From NCBI GenBank assembly GCA_049999725.1, contig JBNGIS010020153.1:1-24488 (forward strand): DNA of 24,488 nucleotides, read 5' to 3'. The notes under the pieces were generated by a model that ran no database searches, was not told the origin of the DNA, and worked only from the letters and a program-made list of their open reading frames with translations. The stretch is from Haplomitrium mnioides (taxonomy: Eukaryota > Marchantiophyta > Haplomitriopsida > Calobryales). How positions within the stretch are numbered: the stretch's first letter is position 1; each line of letters starts with the position of its first letter. The translations under genes and the position numbers were made by a program. Below are positions 1-8,475 of the stretch, piece by piece.

Positions 1-73
1 GCCTTAGTGATTTGTGAACTTTTGTTCATTATATTTTTCACCTCCAAAAACATCTTTTTTTTTTATCTTGACA

Positions 74-433
74 ATGGCCACTCAAGGAATTGTTTCTGGC
101 CTTGCCAAACCAAAGCCTTATAGGTATTCGGATGTTATCAAGGCTCTAGAGCCTGCAAGATTGGAGTGGAAATGGCTCGTCAACTACTGTTCATTGAGAG
201 ACCTGGATCACCATCTTTACTTTTTTGTAGGTGAAGGTGAAAAATTCAATTTGGGTCTACTGGTCCAAATTACAATGATTCGAGAGGGAAAGAAGGCCAA
301 CATCAGGCTGCTTGTGCAAGCCCAAGACTCAATCACGCTTTATTGTGCAAATCACCAGCGATTTGATTTTTTAGAGTATAAGGAGAGAGATTTATTTGTT
401 GCAAATCTTTAGGTGTCAAGGGAAGATGGAAAG
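74..433 (+). pseudogene. X1: exon 1 of repeated uncharacterised gene X
   Basis: First coding exon of the multicopy gene X. Function is unknown. The ATG at 74-76 is chosen because the other two exon-1 copies align to it at this codon, which has become ATT (X3) and ATA (X4). The frame runs about 112 residues and contains the boxes shared by all copies: a Lys/Pro-rich start, ALEPARLEWKWLV, a DLDHHLYFF segment, LGLLVQITMI and a second LLVQ. A TAG at 410-412 interrupts the frame eight codons before a good splice donor (AAG|GTGAGT, intron from 434). X3 and X4 have donors at the same aligned point, so the exon end is supported by comparison. There is no recognised domain, signal peptide or clear membrane segment. 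The next exon is not found downstream on this strand; copia sequence begins instead. Its divergent partner gene Y would lie left of the window. Confidence 0.6.
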
Positions 434-491
434 GTGAGTTCCAAAGTCTATTTTCTTATTTCTTTTTCCTTACTTAGTTGTAGCTCCTAGG

Positions 492-627
492 ATTTCCATG
501 CGCGCATGGACTTTGAAGTTCATACGTACATGGACTTCAGAGTCCACGTTTGTTTGGACTCCCAAGTCTAGGCGCGTATGGACTTCAAAGTCCATGTGCA
601 CATGGACTTCTTTGTTCACTGCATGCT
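492..627. repeat. 24-bp palindromic tandem array in intron 1 of X1
   Basis: About five to six units with a 24 bp period. The first is a perfect palindrome, TCCATGCGCGCATGGA, at 495-510. Later units vary in the central CG steps and keep the GTCC and GGAC arms. The array starts about 60 bases after the X1 splice donor, so it is probably intronic. Because each unit is self-complementary and 24 is a multiple of 3, open frames of eight-residue repeats appear on both strands; these are not evidence of a gene. Confidence 0.85.
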
Positions 628-819
628 TGTATTTTTTTAAAGCTCTTGCTTTTCTGGAGCGATATACACTAAATAACTCTCAATTTGAAATGTCTCTAGG
701 AGAAGGAGGCAGTGGTGATTCTGAAAATCTGGATGAAGAACTAAGACTACTCTCAGCTTCAACATGAAGCCAAAAACAAAAGAACCAGCAGGTGCAAAGC
801 ATATCTTTGAGCAGAAGTG

Positions 820-2427
820 AAAGGGTGAAGTACCATGTAGACATGTTGATGCACAAAGGAGCGTTTGTAGCATATCATGCATATATGGTGCAAGTGTTTA
901 CGGAGAAGGAACCTGTCCTATTTGAAGATGCTATAAGAGATGAGAAATGGAAGCTACAATGATAGAAGACATGTAAGCCTTTCACAAAAATCAGATTTGG
1001 GAGCTGTTCAATTTACCAAAAGGGAAGAAAGCCATAAGATGCACATAGGTCTTCAAATTGAAGAGGAGTGAAGATGGCAACATAAGCAGGTCTAAAGAAA
1101 GGTTATAGGCCAAGGAGTATGTCCGGACTCATGCGATAGATTATGAGGAGACTTTCAGCCTTGTATCAAGAATGACAGCCATTGGGTAGTTATAGCATTG
1201 ATTGCATTGAAAAAGTGGACTTTGCAACAAATGGACGTAAAAAATGCATTTCTGCATGGCAAGATTGAAGAGGAGGGGTACATGATACAGCTACATGGTT
1301 TTGTTGATTTGGAGAATTCAGATCAGGTATGGAAGCTGAAGAAGGCACTATATGGGTTGAAGCAAACACCTCGAGCATGGTCTAACAAGATAGGCGAATA
1401 TCTTGTTTCGATGGGCTTCAAGGTATCAAATGCATACTATTCTCTGTATGTAAGGAAAATAGAGAAAGTTATGATGCTCATTCTCATTTATGTAGATGAT
1501 TTGATTATGACAGAAGGGAGTGAGCAAGATATTGTTGAAGTGAAGAAATTGCTGCAACAAAAGTTTGATATGAAGGATCTTGGTGAGTTAAGACATTTCC
1601 TTGGAATTGAGGTGATAAAAACAGACCATAGAAAATGGATGATCCAGAGGCAATATGCCTTTGATATGCTGGCCAAATAATATGGCATGACAAGTTGCAA
1701 ACCGATTGCAACTCTCTTAGATCATAATACAAAACTGATCGGTCATGAAGGAGAGTTCATTGAGAATCCAACATGGTTTAGGCAAGTAGTAGGCAGCCTG
1801 ATTTACATCACCATCACCAATTCATATCTGAGTTATACTATAGGTCTGGTAAGTTAGTCTAGGTAGGTAGCAAAGAAGCAACATTTGGATGCAATACGTA
1901 GAACTTTTTGGTACGTAAAAGATACACTTAAGTATGGGCTGTTTTATGACAGCAACAACAAATTTCAGTTTGCTGGTTTCATAGATGTAGATTGGGAAGG
2001 AAGTGCCAGTGATAGGAGGTCCACGATTGGTTTTGTATTTTCATTTGGAAGTGTTGGAATCCCCTGGAGCAGCAAAAAGCAACCTACAGTTGCTTTATCA
2101 AGTACTAAGGTTGAATATAGAGACGTAGCCATGGCCACATGTGAGGTTATATGGTTATTGAAGTTGTTGCAGGATTTGGATGTCAGAGTGGAGGAACCAG
2201 TGAGGGTTCAGTACAACAACATCAGTAATATTCAATTGGCTAACGATCATGTCTTTCATGCAGGTTCAAAGCACATTGAAGTGCATTACCATTTTGTGAG
2301 AGAGAAGGTGTTGGTGAGAGTGATTGATTTGCTGTACATCAGCACTTAGGAGCAGGTTGCTGATATTTTTACAAAGGCATTAGGAGCCAAAAAGTTGCAG
2401 ACATTTAGAAGGCAACTTGGTGTATAG
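820..2427 (+). pseudogene. Copia polyprotein fragment (RT and RNase H)
   Basis: C-terminal part of a copia Pol polyprotein, which copies element RNA into DNA in cytoplasmic particles. Visible in order are a linker segment (GAFVAYHAYM, near 850), EPVLFEDAI, ELFNLPKGKKAIRC, QMDVKNAFLHG (about 1228-1260), ALYGLKQTPRAW, the RT active site YVDD at 1489-1500, DMKDLGELRHFLGIEV, RNase H IDVDWEGSASDRRST near 1981, WSSKKQPTVALSST, and the terminal DIFTKALG. From 1198 to the final stop at 2425-2427 everything is in one frame, broken by four stops (1678, 1855, 1864, 2347). Before 1198 the frame shifts. In the RNase H motif usually written SSTEAEY, a Lys replaces the first Glu, a probable catalytic loss. 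Clearly dead. Confidence 0.9.
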
Positions 2428-2447
2428 GTGTTGAGCTTGAGGGGGAG

Positions 2448-2669
2448 TATTAAGTTGTCGAGCTCTGATAGGCTACCAGGCTGAGCTAGCAGCCCTTTTA
2501 GTTTAGGGTTATTACTATATGTTGGGCAGATTGTAGTTGTGTGTGAGCACTCCTCTCCATTTGTAAAATTGCAGCCATTTTGTGCCACATGAATATACAA
2601 CATTTTCTCCATCCCATGGTGTATATGATTTCATGATTTGTGAGTAGTGTGTTTTGACACTTTCTATCA
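2448..2669 (+). repeat. Probable 3' LTR of the copia fragment
   Basis: It starts directly after the polypurine tract. The first bases read TATTAAG where TGTTAAG would be expected, consistent with one G-to-A change. The right end is placed at the CA in TTTCTATCA (2669), which suits an LTR of about 220 bases. No target-site duplication can be tested because the left end of the element is missing. The right edge is tentative. Confidence 0.5.
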
Positions 2670-2751
2670 ATGAGGTAAAAAAAAACAAGAGGGTAAGAAA
2701 CCAAGGTTGGGGCTTAGTCTTGTTCTTCATGATCTTCTTCCACAACTCTAG

Positions 2752-2777
2752 TTTTTTTTTTTTTTTTTTTTTTTTTT
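2752..2777. repeat. Poly(T) tract of 26
   Basis: An uninterrupted run of 26 T between the copia 3' end and the X2 intron array. It could be the poly(A) tail of a minus-strand retroposon or simple slippage. No adjacent SINE or LINE body is recognised. The rest of 2670-2857 holds nothing else I can name. Confidence 0.8.
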
Positions 2778-2857
2778 GCCTTGACGCTTGAGCATTTTGC
2801 CACCTTGAAAAGAAAACAAGCTACGAATCAATAAGTGAAAGCGCTATTACAACAAGA

Positions 2858-3335
2858 AGTCCATGCGCATTTAGACTTTTTTTTTAGTTTTGAGGCACTA
2901 AGAGTTGTTTCTTTAGTTACACAAAGACTTCTCTAGTTTATGCACACATGGACTAAGAGTCAATGCGCACATGGACTCTTGGTAGTTCATGTGCACATGG
3001 ACTCTGATAGTCCATCTGCGCATGGACTCTTTGTAGTCCAAGTGCTAAGAGTCTTTACTCCAAGTGCAAGGACTTTGAAGAAACCATGCGCGTATGGAAT
3101 CTTTAGCCAAGGTGTGTAGAGACTCTTGTAGTCCATACACATATAGAAATTTTGTAGTTCAAACACTTAGAGTCTTTACTACATGCACGCAAAGACTACA
3201 AAGAGTCTATATGCGCATGGGCTCTTTAGTCCATGTATGCGTGGACTCTTTAGTTAATGCGTGTAGGGACTTTCTAAAGTCCAGACGTTTGGACTCTTTA
3301 GTCCACGCATGCATGGACTCTTTGTAGTTCATGCA
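2858..3335. repeat. 24-26-bp palindromic array in intron 2 of X2
   Basis: About 18-20 degenerate units built on GTCCATGCGCRCATGGAC, with spacers of two to four bases such as TTGTA. On the minus strand it begins about 110 bases after the X2 splice donor at 3443, so it is probably intronic. Units differ mainly at the central CG steps (variants TGTGCA, TGCACA, TATGCG). A similar array sits at the same relative position in X4 (19165-19465). Confidence 0.8.
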
Positions 3336-3443
3336 TACATATTATAAGTGGCCAGAAGAAAAACCTAGAATAAAAAATGAATTCAAAAAATTAAAATGCA
3401 AATTTACAAACAAAAATGATTCCAAAGGAAAAATAAGACTTAC

Positions 3444-5285
3444 CGATAATCTCTCAAAACTTGAATAGAAGGAGGACATTTTTGATTCCTTTGTATGGAT
3501 AGGAAATTCCATCCTTGCCTCCTCTCAAGTCAAACAATAGACCTTCAAAACAAAAATATTTAACCATTATCACCAAAACTTTGTGCCTATCTAGTTCCCG
3601 ATACATCTCCTCAATTGAAAGCTATGTGGCCTTCACTCTCTTCAAAATAGAATTTTGTTTTTCATCAGGAAGATTCTTAAGAGATCTTCAAAGCATTCAC
3701 TTCATCGCCTCTATTCTCAAAGAAACTTTGGCTTTAGGTTTTTGGTCTTTCACTATATTCTTCTCTCACATTCCAAAAATTGCCTAATGCAACTCCCAAA
3801 GCTCTTCACTACAAAAAGCCAATTGATACCAGTTATCTTGAGAAGTGATGGTCTTCTCAATAATGGACTTTGGTTTCATTTTCAAAGTCTACAAGACTAA
3901 CTCATGCTTTAACTTTTGGGATGAAATCATCCCGCTTTCTATATACCATTGATGCCAATACTCGACCTTTTGGATGGTAGTTGTTTCCAACTAATACTAT
4001 TGGTCGTAATTGTCATGTGTAGAAAAAATTTGGGCTTCTATAGGTGTCAACCCCACGTAAATATAGTAATTACAAATATACAACATTGGATTTTTTTAGC
4101 TTTATACTTCATGATCAAAAGTTGCCCTTCAACAAAGCTACAATTGCCTCCCACAAATTTGTAGCAATATTTATGAGAGTTTCTATTATCAAACTCTCAT
4201 GTATCCTTTAATTTTTACTTCACGTCCACAACCACAATGCAGAAAGAGTGGCCATACTTATTGGTAAGTATGGGATGGGAAAGCAACTTGACAAAATTCT
4301 TATTTAATCACCATATTTGAAAAGACCCCCAATTGTCAATTCTAGGCTTTGGTACATTAAGGTTTTTCATTCGAATTGTGATTTTTTCTTCACAAACCTT
4401 GTAGCACTGGATAGCGATTCACAAACTTTATTTTTATCTTTCACAGAAACTATCTGAGGATCAACTTGTTCTCTTACTTGGAATGTTCTTAGTACTTTGT
4501 GCACTTGTCGACCGCTTTGATCTTGAATTTGGGTGTTGAGACATAAGCTTAGGCTCAACCTCTTCTTTAGAGCTACTTATAAGAAGAAGAAGAGGAAGGT
4601 TCCAAAGGAGAGCTTGGAAGAGACGATGAAAAGATTGGCTCCAAACGAATCGGCTATGCTTGCACTGGTTTCTCCTTTTGCAAATCTAGTTTATTTCCTA
4701 TTGAGACTTCTACTAGCTCTATTGCATTTCTTTTCTTTGAAGCTGATAGTCCACTAGTCACTCCAATTGCAAGTGTTACCACACATGCTCAACCCAAGTT
4801 TAGCCTTCTAAAGCTTTGACTCAACACAAATTTGATGAAATCCCTTTTGTAAAAGAACTCAAAGACCAAATCCAAATGAGTAGGAACTTATAGTGAACTC
4901 TAATAGAGTTCTTCAACCAAAAGTAGTTCAAGGCCCAAGCTAAGACAAAGAGCGCAAGCAAAAGCCAAGCAACCAAAGAACTCAAGTGATTTGAGAGGAA
5001 CTCTAGAATAAGGAGTGGGGCTAAGAGGCCCTTCTATTTATACAAGAGAAGGGGGTGTCATCCCTCATTCTTCACTTACAGGTCACTTTTAGTTTCAACC
5101 CTAAAAGTGACTCTCTACTAAAAGTGACTTCAAAGGCAAGAGTCTTGTCTCAACCATAAAAGTGACTCTCTACCACTTCCTTCACTTCTCTCTATTTTCT
5201 TATAAATAGCACAACCTTATGCTTGTACTACTACAACTTTCAACATACTTTGCATCTGGGTACGCATTGACGAAATCAGATAGAA
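3444..5285 (-). pseudogene. X2: exon 2 of gene X, split by a solo LTR
   Basis: Homologous along its length to X4 exon 2. Reading from the 5' side (about 5285) there is FVNAYPDAK, then the 4848-5235 LTR insertion, then FIKF, a basic stretch (KKKRK type, near 4590), VDPQIVS with KDKN (near 4450), the degraded 170-residue domain (about 4330-3800), and the charged helical tail with IEEMYRELDRHKVL (about 3610-3570), EEARMEFPIHTKESKMSSFYSSF, and a splice donor (ATCG|GTAAGT, intron from 3443). Several frameshifts and stops separate these boxes, so no protein is made. It keeps the tail frame better than X4: PIHT is followed by a Lys codon here and by TAG in X4. Function unknown. Exon 1 of this copy is not in the window; upstream lie an intron-type array and then repeat R1. 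Confidence 0.6.
4848..5235. mobile_element. Solo LTR (388 bp) inserted in X2 exon 2
   Basis: Aligning X2 with X4 shows an uninterrupted reading in X4 (GTAGAAAGGGACTTCATC on the minus strand) where X2 has 388 extra bases. The insert starts TGTAAAAG and ends CTACTACA, a TG...CA pair with inverted TGTA. It is flanked by CCTTT (4843-4847) and ACTTT (5236-5240), a 5 bp target-site duplication with one mismatch. Internally there are TATA-like sites (TATTTATAC near 5035 and TATAAATAG near 5211) and no coding region. The lack of PBS, polypurine tract and genes suits a solo LTR left by recombination. The strand of the parent element is uncertain. Confidence 0.75.
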
Positions 5286-5380
5286 ATTGCAAAAATTGAA
5301 ACATGACAAAAGTGTTAGAATAAAAAACCTTATATTGAAAAAGCCAAAACCAGAATGAACATATTTGACTAAGTTATAGT

Positions 5381-5795
5381 TAGTCCATGCCTGCATGGAC
5401 TTTTGAGTCTACGCACTCTTGGAATGATGACTCCAAGCATACACAGACTCGTGAGTTGTTGCGAGCCGGGATTCAGAAGTCCATGCGCTAAAGGACTCAA
5501 GAGTTCATGCACATATAAACTCATAATTCCAAGTGCGTAGGGACTACCAAGTCTAAGTGCGCATAGATTAGTGAGTCCATACATGCATGGACTTCGTAGT
5601 CACTGTACACTTGAACTCACGAGTCCACACGTGAATAGACTCACAATTCCATGCATTCATAGACTCACGATCATTCTATGTGTGTTTGGACTCTCGAATC
5701 TAAGTAGGTAGAGACTCTTGAGTCTATATGCGCATGGATTTTTGAGTATGTCCAAGCACGAACTCAAGAGTCCCTACAAGCAAGTACTCGTGACA
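5381..5795. repeat. 24-bp palindromic array upstream of X2 exon 2 (intron 1)
   Basis: About 17 degenerate 24 bp units. The clearest palindromes are TAGTCCATGCCTGCATGGAC at the left edge and GAGTCCATACATGCATGGAC near 5573-5592. On the minus strand it precedes X2 exon 2, the position of intron 1 in X3 and X4, so it is probably the same intron. Confidence 0.8.
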
Positions 5796-5839
5796 AAAAA
5801 AAAGTGTAATTAGGATTTTGTACCTTTGCATTCGAAACA

Positions 5840-6280
5840 ACCGCTTCTTTGAACTATAAATTGCTATTGAGTTCCTGTTTGATTTTGCATTAAAGAGATT
5901 GTTTTTTTTTTTTAAGTTTGTGCTTTAAAATTTGTATTTTTTTATAGTTGTGGATTTAAGAAAAAATCTTTGACCTGAAATTTTCTCTATTTAGATATTT
6001 ACTGTATTTTGAAAAAGACTTTATACTCAATATTTGGCAAAAAAAGGTAAATAGAATAATATTATATTATAGCAATATAAGCAACCTCTAGAGAGAATAT
6101 TGAAAAAACATGCTAAACTTAAATCACCATATTCTAATGTTTTCTTATAATTTTCAAAAGACCTTTAAGATACGAAATTCTAAAACATTTACAAGAAATA
6201 AATTCCAAAAAAAAAGAGGGCTACAACACGCACTGATATGTAAATCTATAATCTATTTAAAGATGCTTTGAACTTCTTTT
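5840..6280. repeat. AT-rich repeat R1, first copy
   Basis: A non-coding AT-rich segment similar to 17990-18345. Shared landmarks in order are GAGTTCCT/AAGTTCCT, ATTTTGCATT/ATTTTGCGTT, ATATTTGGCAAAAAA, AGAGAATATTGAAAAAACATG, and finally TTGCTTTGAACTT or a close variant. It lies between the X2 intron-1 array and the point where X3 exon 2 breaks off, so its end marks the truncation of X3. No coding region is seen in it. Confidence 0.6.
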
Positions 6281-6283
6281 TAG

Positions 6284-6588
6284 TTCAAGCGAACGAACAA
6301 GCGTACAGGCTCCTCTTGAACTAGTGGTGGTGGCACCGGCTTCTTCTTTTGCAGCGCTGACTTCTTCTTTTTTGGAGCTTCTATAGACTCCACTTCTTTC
6401 CTTTTTTTTTCTTGCAACTGACGGCCCACTTATCGCTGCCGCAGAAAACGTTATTGGGTTGGCGTGAAGCACACACTATGCCAAGCTCAAATCCAGCTTC
6501 ACCTCCAAAATCTTCAACGAGAAAGCAAACTTGAAAAAATCTATTTCAACCCATTTAGCATCCGGGTAGGCATTGACAAAGTTTGACA
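6284..6588 (-). pseudogene. X3: start of exon 2 of gene X, truncated
   Basis: The first part of exon 2 of the module A copy. It reads FVNAYPDAKWVE, FFKFAFSLKILEVK, then a stop and a shift into the basic Lys-rich linker (RKKKER and KKKKSALQKKKP) and a Pro-rich piece (PVPPPLVQEEPV). It is homologous to X4 at 21017-20740. Homology stops near 6284, where repeat R1 begins, so the 170-residue domain and tail are missing. The basic linker could be a nuclear localisation signal; that is inference. The intron acceptor before VNAYPD is not a clean AG in any of the three copies, so the exon start is approximate. Confidence 0.55.
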
Positions 6589-6689
6589 AAAACTACAAAA
6601 ACTTAAAAGAAGAAAACATATTAGTTTAAAAGGTTGTTAATGAAAAAAAAAAAGATCACATAAAGGTTATTTCTCTAGAATCCAAGTAG

Positions 6690-7268
6690 TTCTTGCTAAA
6701 TGAGTCTATGGTTGCATGGAGTGTCTGGTCACCAAGTAAAGACACTGAAGTCTATGCTCATATAAACTCATAGATCCATGCGTATATATACTCTGGAGTT
6801 TATACATGCATGAACCATTGAGTCCATGCGTGCATTGACTCTGAAGTCTATACGTGTCTGGAGTCCATAAGCGCTTGGACTCCAAAGTCCATGCACACAT
6901 GGACTATCAAATCCCTGCTCGCAAGAGCTCAAAGAATCATGCGCGCATAGACCCGAGAGACCCTAGCGGCCTAGACACCATAGCTCAAAAGCACAATGAC
7001 TTCAGAATCCATACGTGCATGGACTACTATATCCATGCGAGAATGGACTTCCGAGTATAAAAGCATCTAGAATCCTCAGCCCAAGCATGCAAAGACTCTT
7101 GAGTCCAAACATGTAAGGACTCTTGAGTCCATACGCATATGGACTCCTTAAGCATAGGAACTCTACAGTCCATGTATACAGGGACTCTCAACTCAAGGTG
7201 TAGAGTTACTCCCAACTCAATCTGGGCATGGACTTGGAAGTCCATATGTGCATGGACTCTATATACCA
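6690..7268. repeat. 24-bp palindromic array in intron 1 of X3
   Basis: About 24 units, the longest of these arrays. Well-preserved units include AGTCCATGCACACATGGACT (6887-6906) and AAGTCCATATGTGCATGGAC (7238-7257). It lies between the X3 exon 1 donor (7317, minus strand) and exon 2 (about 6588). Open frames on both strands here are eight-residue repeats forced by the 24 bp period. Confidence 0.85.
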
Positions 7269-7317
7269 TCTTAGACTACACTCCTAGTAAAACAAAAAAT
7301 GAATTACAAGTTATTAC

Positions 7318-7680
7318 TTTTCCGTTCTTATACGCTTCTTGCAAGTCAGTGGTGACTAGGGGCTTCATTTTGTTGAAGCAAAACCTTTTTGGCAAGGCTT
7401 TGTAAAGACCAATCCCAGCTTCAGATTGGACAAGAAGCCCAATGCAAGCTATGTGCCCCCTCTCTTCCCTATGAATCATTATAATTTGGACCAAAAGGCT
7501 CATGTTGAATTTCTTGCCTTCACCTTGGAAAAGGTAAAGGTGATGATCGATGTCCTTGATTGTTCCACAACAAACTACACATTTGTTGGCTAATTTGATG
7601 CGCTCGAGTGCATTTAGTCATTGGAGTACCGATATGACTTTGATTGTGCCAGTTTTTAGAGCAATGGTTTGAGATGCAAT
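7318..7680 (-). pseudogene. X3: exon 1 of gene X (module A)
   Basis: Homologous to X1 and X4 exon 1. Preserved boxes are DIDHHLYLFQGEG, FNMSLLVQIIMIH, IGLLVQSE, KPLVTTDLQEAYKNGK. The codon aligned with the X1 ATG is ATT at 7680-7678, so the start is lost, and a stop follows VLQ near 7618. The exon ends at GGAAAA|GTAATA (intron from 7317), a weaker donor than the GTGAGT of X1 or GTAAGA of X4. An open frame reads on past the donor to a stop at 7276, but that stretch lacks similarity to the other copies and is probably intron. The divergent partner Y-A starts 484 bases away. Function unknown. Confidence 0.6.
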
Positions 7681-7689
7681 TATGCTACA

Positions 7690-8164
7690 GAAACGTGTGA
7701 AAAAAGGACTTTGAAAATGAACAATAAAAGGTCTATAAGAAATTAAAGGCAAAAATAGGAAAAAACATAGGAAATTGCAAAAATGACCACAAAAAGAAAA
7801 CATGATATTGTAATTGAACTCATAACAATATAAAGAAACTTTCAATTNNNNNNNNNNNNNNNNNNNNNNNNNNNNNNNNNNNNNNNNNNNNNNNNNNNNN
7901 NNNNNNNNNNNNNNNNNNNNNNNNNNNNNNNNNNNNNNNNNNNNNNNCATGTAGGTTCAAATTGTGGAAAAAAAGTTTGTATGTAAAGCACTGCTTTTTT
8001 CATCTTTTTGATTTTTTTTCCTTTTCATTCACAAAATTTTTCACTATTTTGTCATTTTGTGGGTTTGTTTTACAAAGAACCATATTTTGTATATACGAGA
8101 ATCTATCAAGAATATTTGCTTAAATCATTCCTTGAAATTTTCAGTTTTTCATTATTATTTTTGA
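7690..8164. promoter_or_regulatory. Divergent promoter region of module A, with N gap
   Basis: Spacer between the X3 and Y-A starts. It matches 21675-22125 in module B on both sides of the 100-N gap (7848-7947). The Y-side TATA box seen in module B (TATATAAAG) reads TATGTAAAG here, so it has decayed. The X-side TATA box would fall in the gap. No gene lies in this stretch. Confidence 0.5.
7848..7947. other. Assembly gap, exactly 100 N
   Basis: A round-number gap in the spacer between X3 and Y-A. The flanks align to module B around 21835 and 21915, which suggests that about 80 real bases are missing. Confidence 0.95.
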
Positions 8165-8384
8165 ATGGCAAGAGTGTTTAAAGGCAAGAAGCGATTAGAA
8201 TTTTAGGATTCATGCTCTCAAAAAAGTGTTACTTTTGGCTAGCAATTGGAGATAGCTTCAAATCGTTATTTTGAGAAGAGAAGTGTTGGGGTACCAAAGC
8301 GTTAAGTGTGATGGCCACTATTTTGAGTAAAAACATGCCAATTATTGAACAAGATACATCAGCATAGGAAGATCGAGTGAGTGA

Positions 8385-8475
8385 AACCCATGCACTTATA
8401 TGATCAAGGACTGAACTCTATACGTGCATATGATCTAAGACTCCATCTTATGTATGTATTGGATCTATCCTGCCA
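8385..8475. repeat. Decayed 30-bp repeat in Y-A
   Basis: Three units (CCATGCACTTATATGATCAA, CTATACGTGCATATGATCTA, CTTATGTATGTATTGGATCT) aligned with the better-preserved 30 bp array of Y-B (22339-22520). The same core, CCTATGCRCGTATAGGATC, is recognisable. Confidence 0.6.

Larger units (their letters stand above)
700..2669 (+). mobile_element. Ty1-copia retrotransposon, 3' half, decayed
   Basis: The 3' portion of a Ty1-copia LTR retrotransposon: end of the integrase/RT linker, reverse transcriptase, RNase H, polypurine tract (GAGGGGGAG, 2439-2447) and a probable 3' LTR. No 5' LTR, gag, protease or integrase core is present, so the element is truncated on the left. The left edge is not resolved; coding similarity to the linker before RT begins around 700-820. 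It lies downstream of the X1 intron array and may explain why exon 2 of X1 is missing. Confidence 0.85.

Noticed and set aside
2448-2669. Kinship between this LTR and the one at 24212
   Set aside because: The ends, length and internal sequence do not match, so the two copia elements belong to different families.
2858-3335. CRISPR-like array of short palindromic repeats
   Set aside because: There are no constant repeats with unique spacers of fixed length, no cas genes, and the setting is eukaryotic with introns and LTR elements. Units are contiguous and degenerate.
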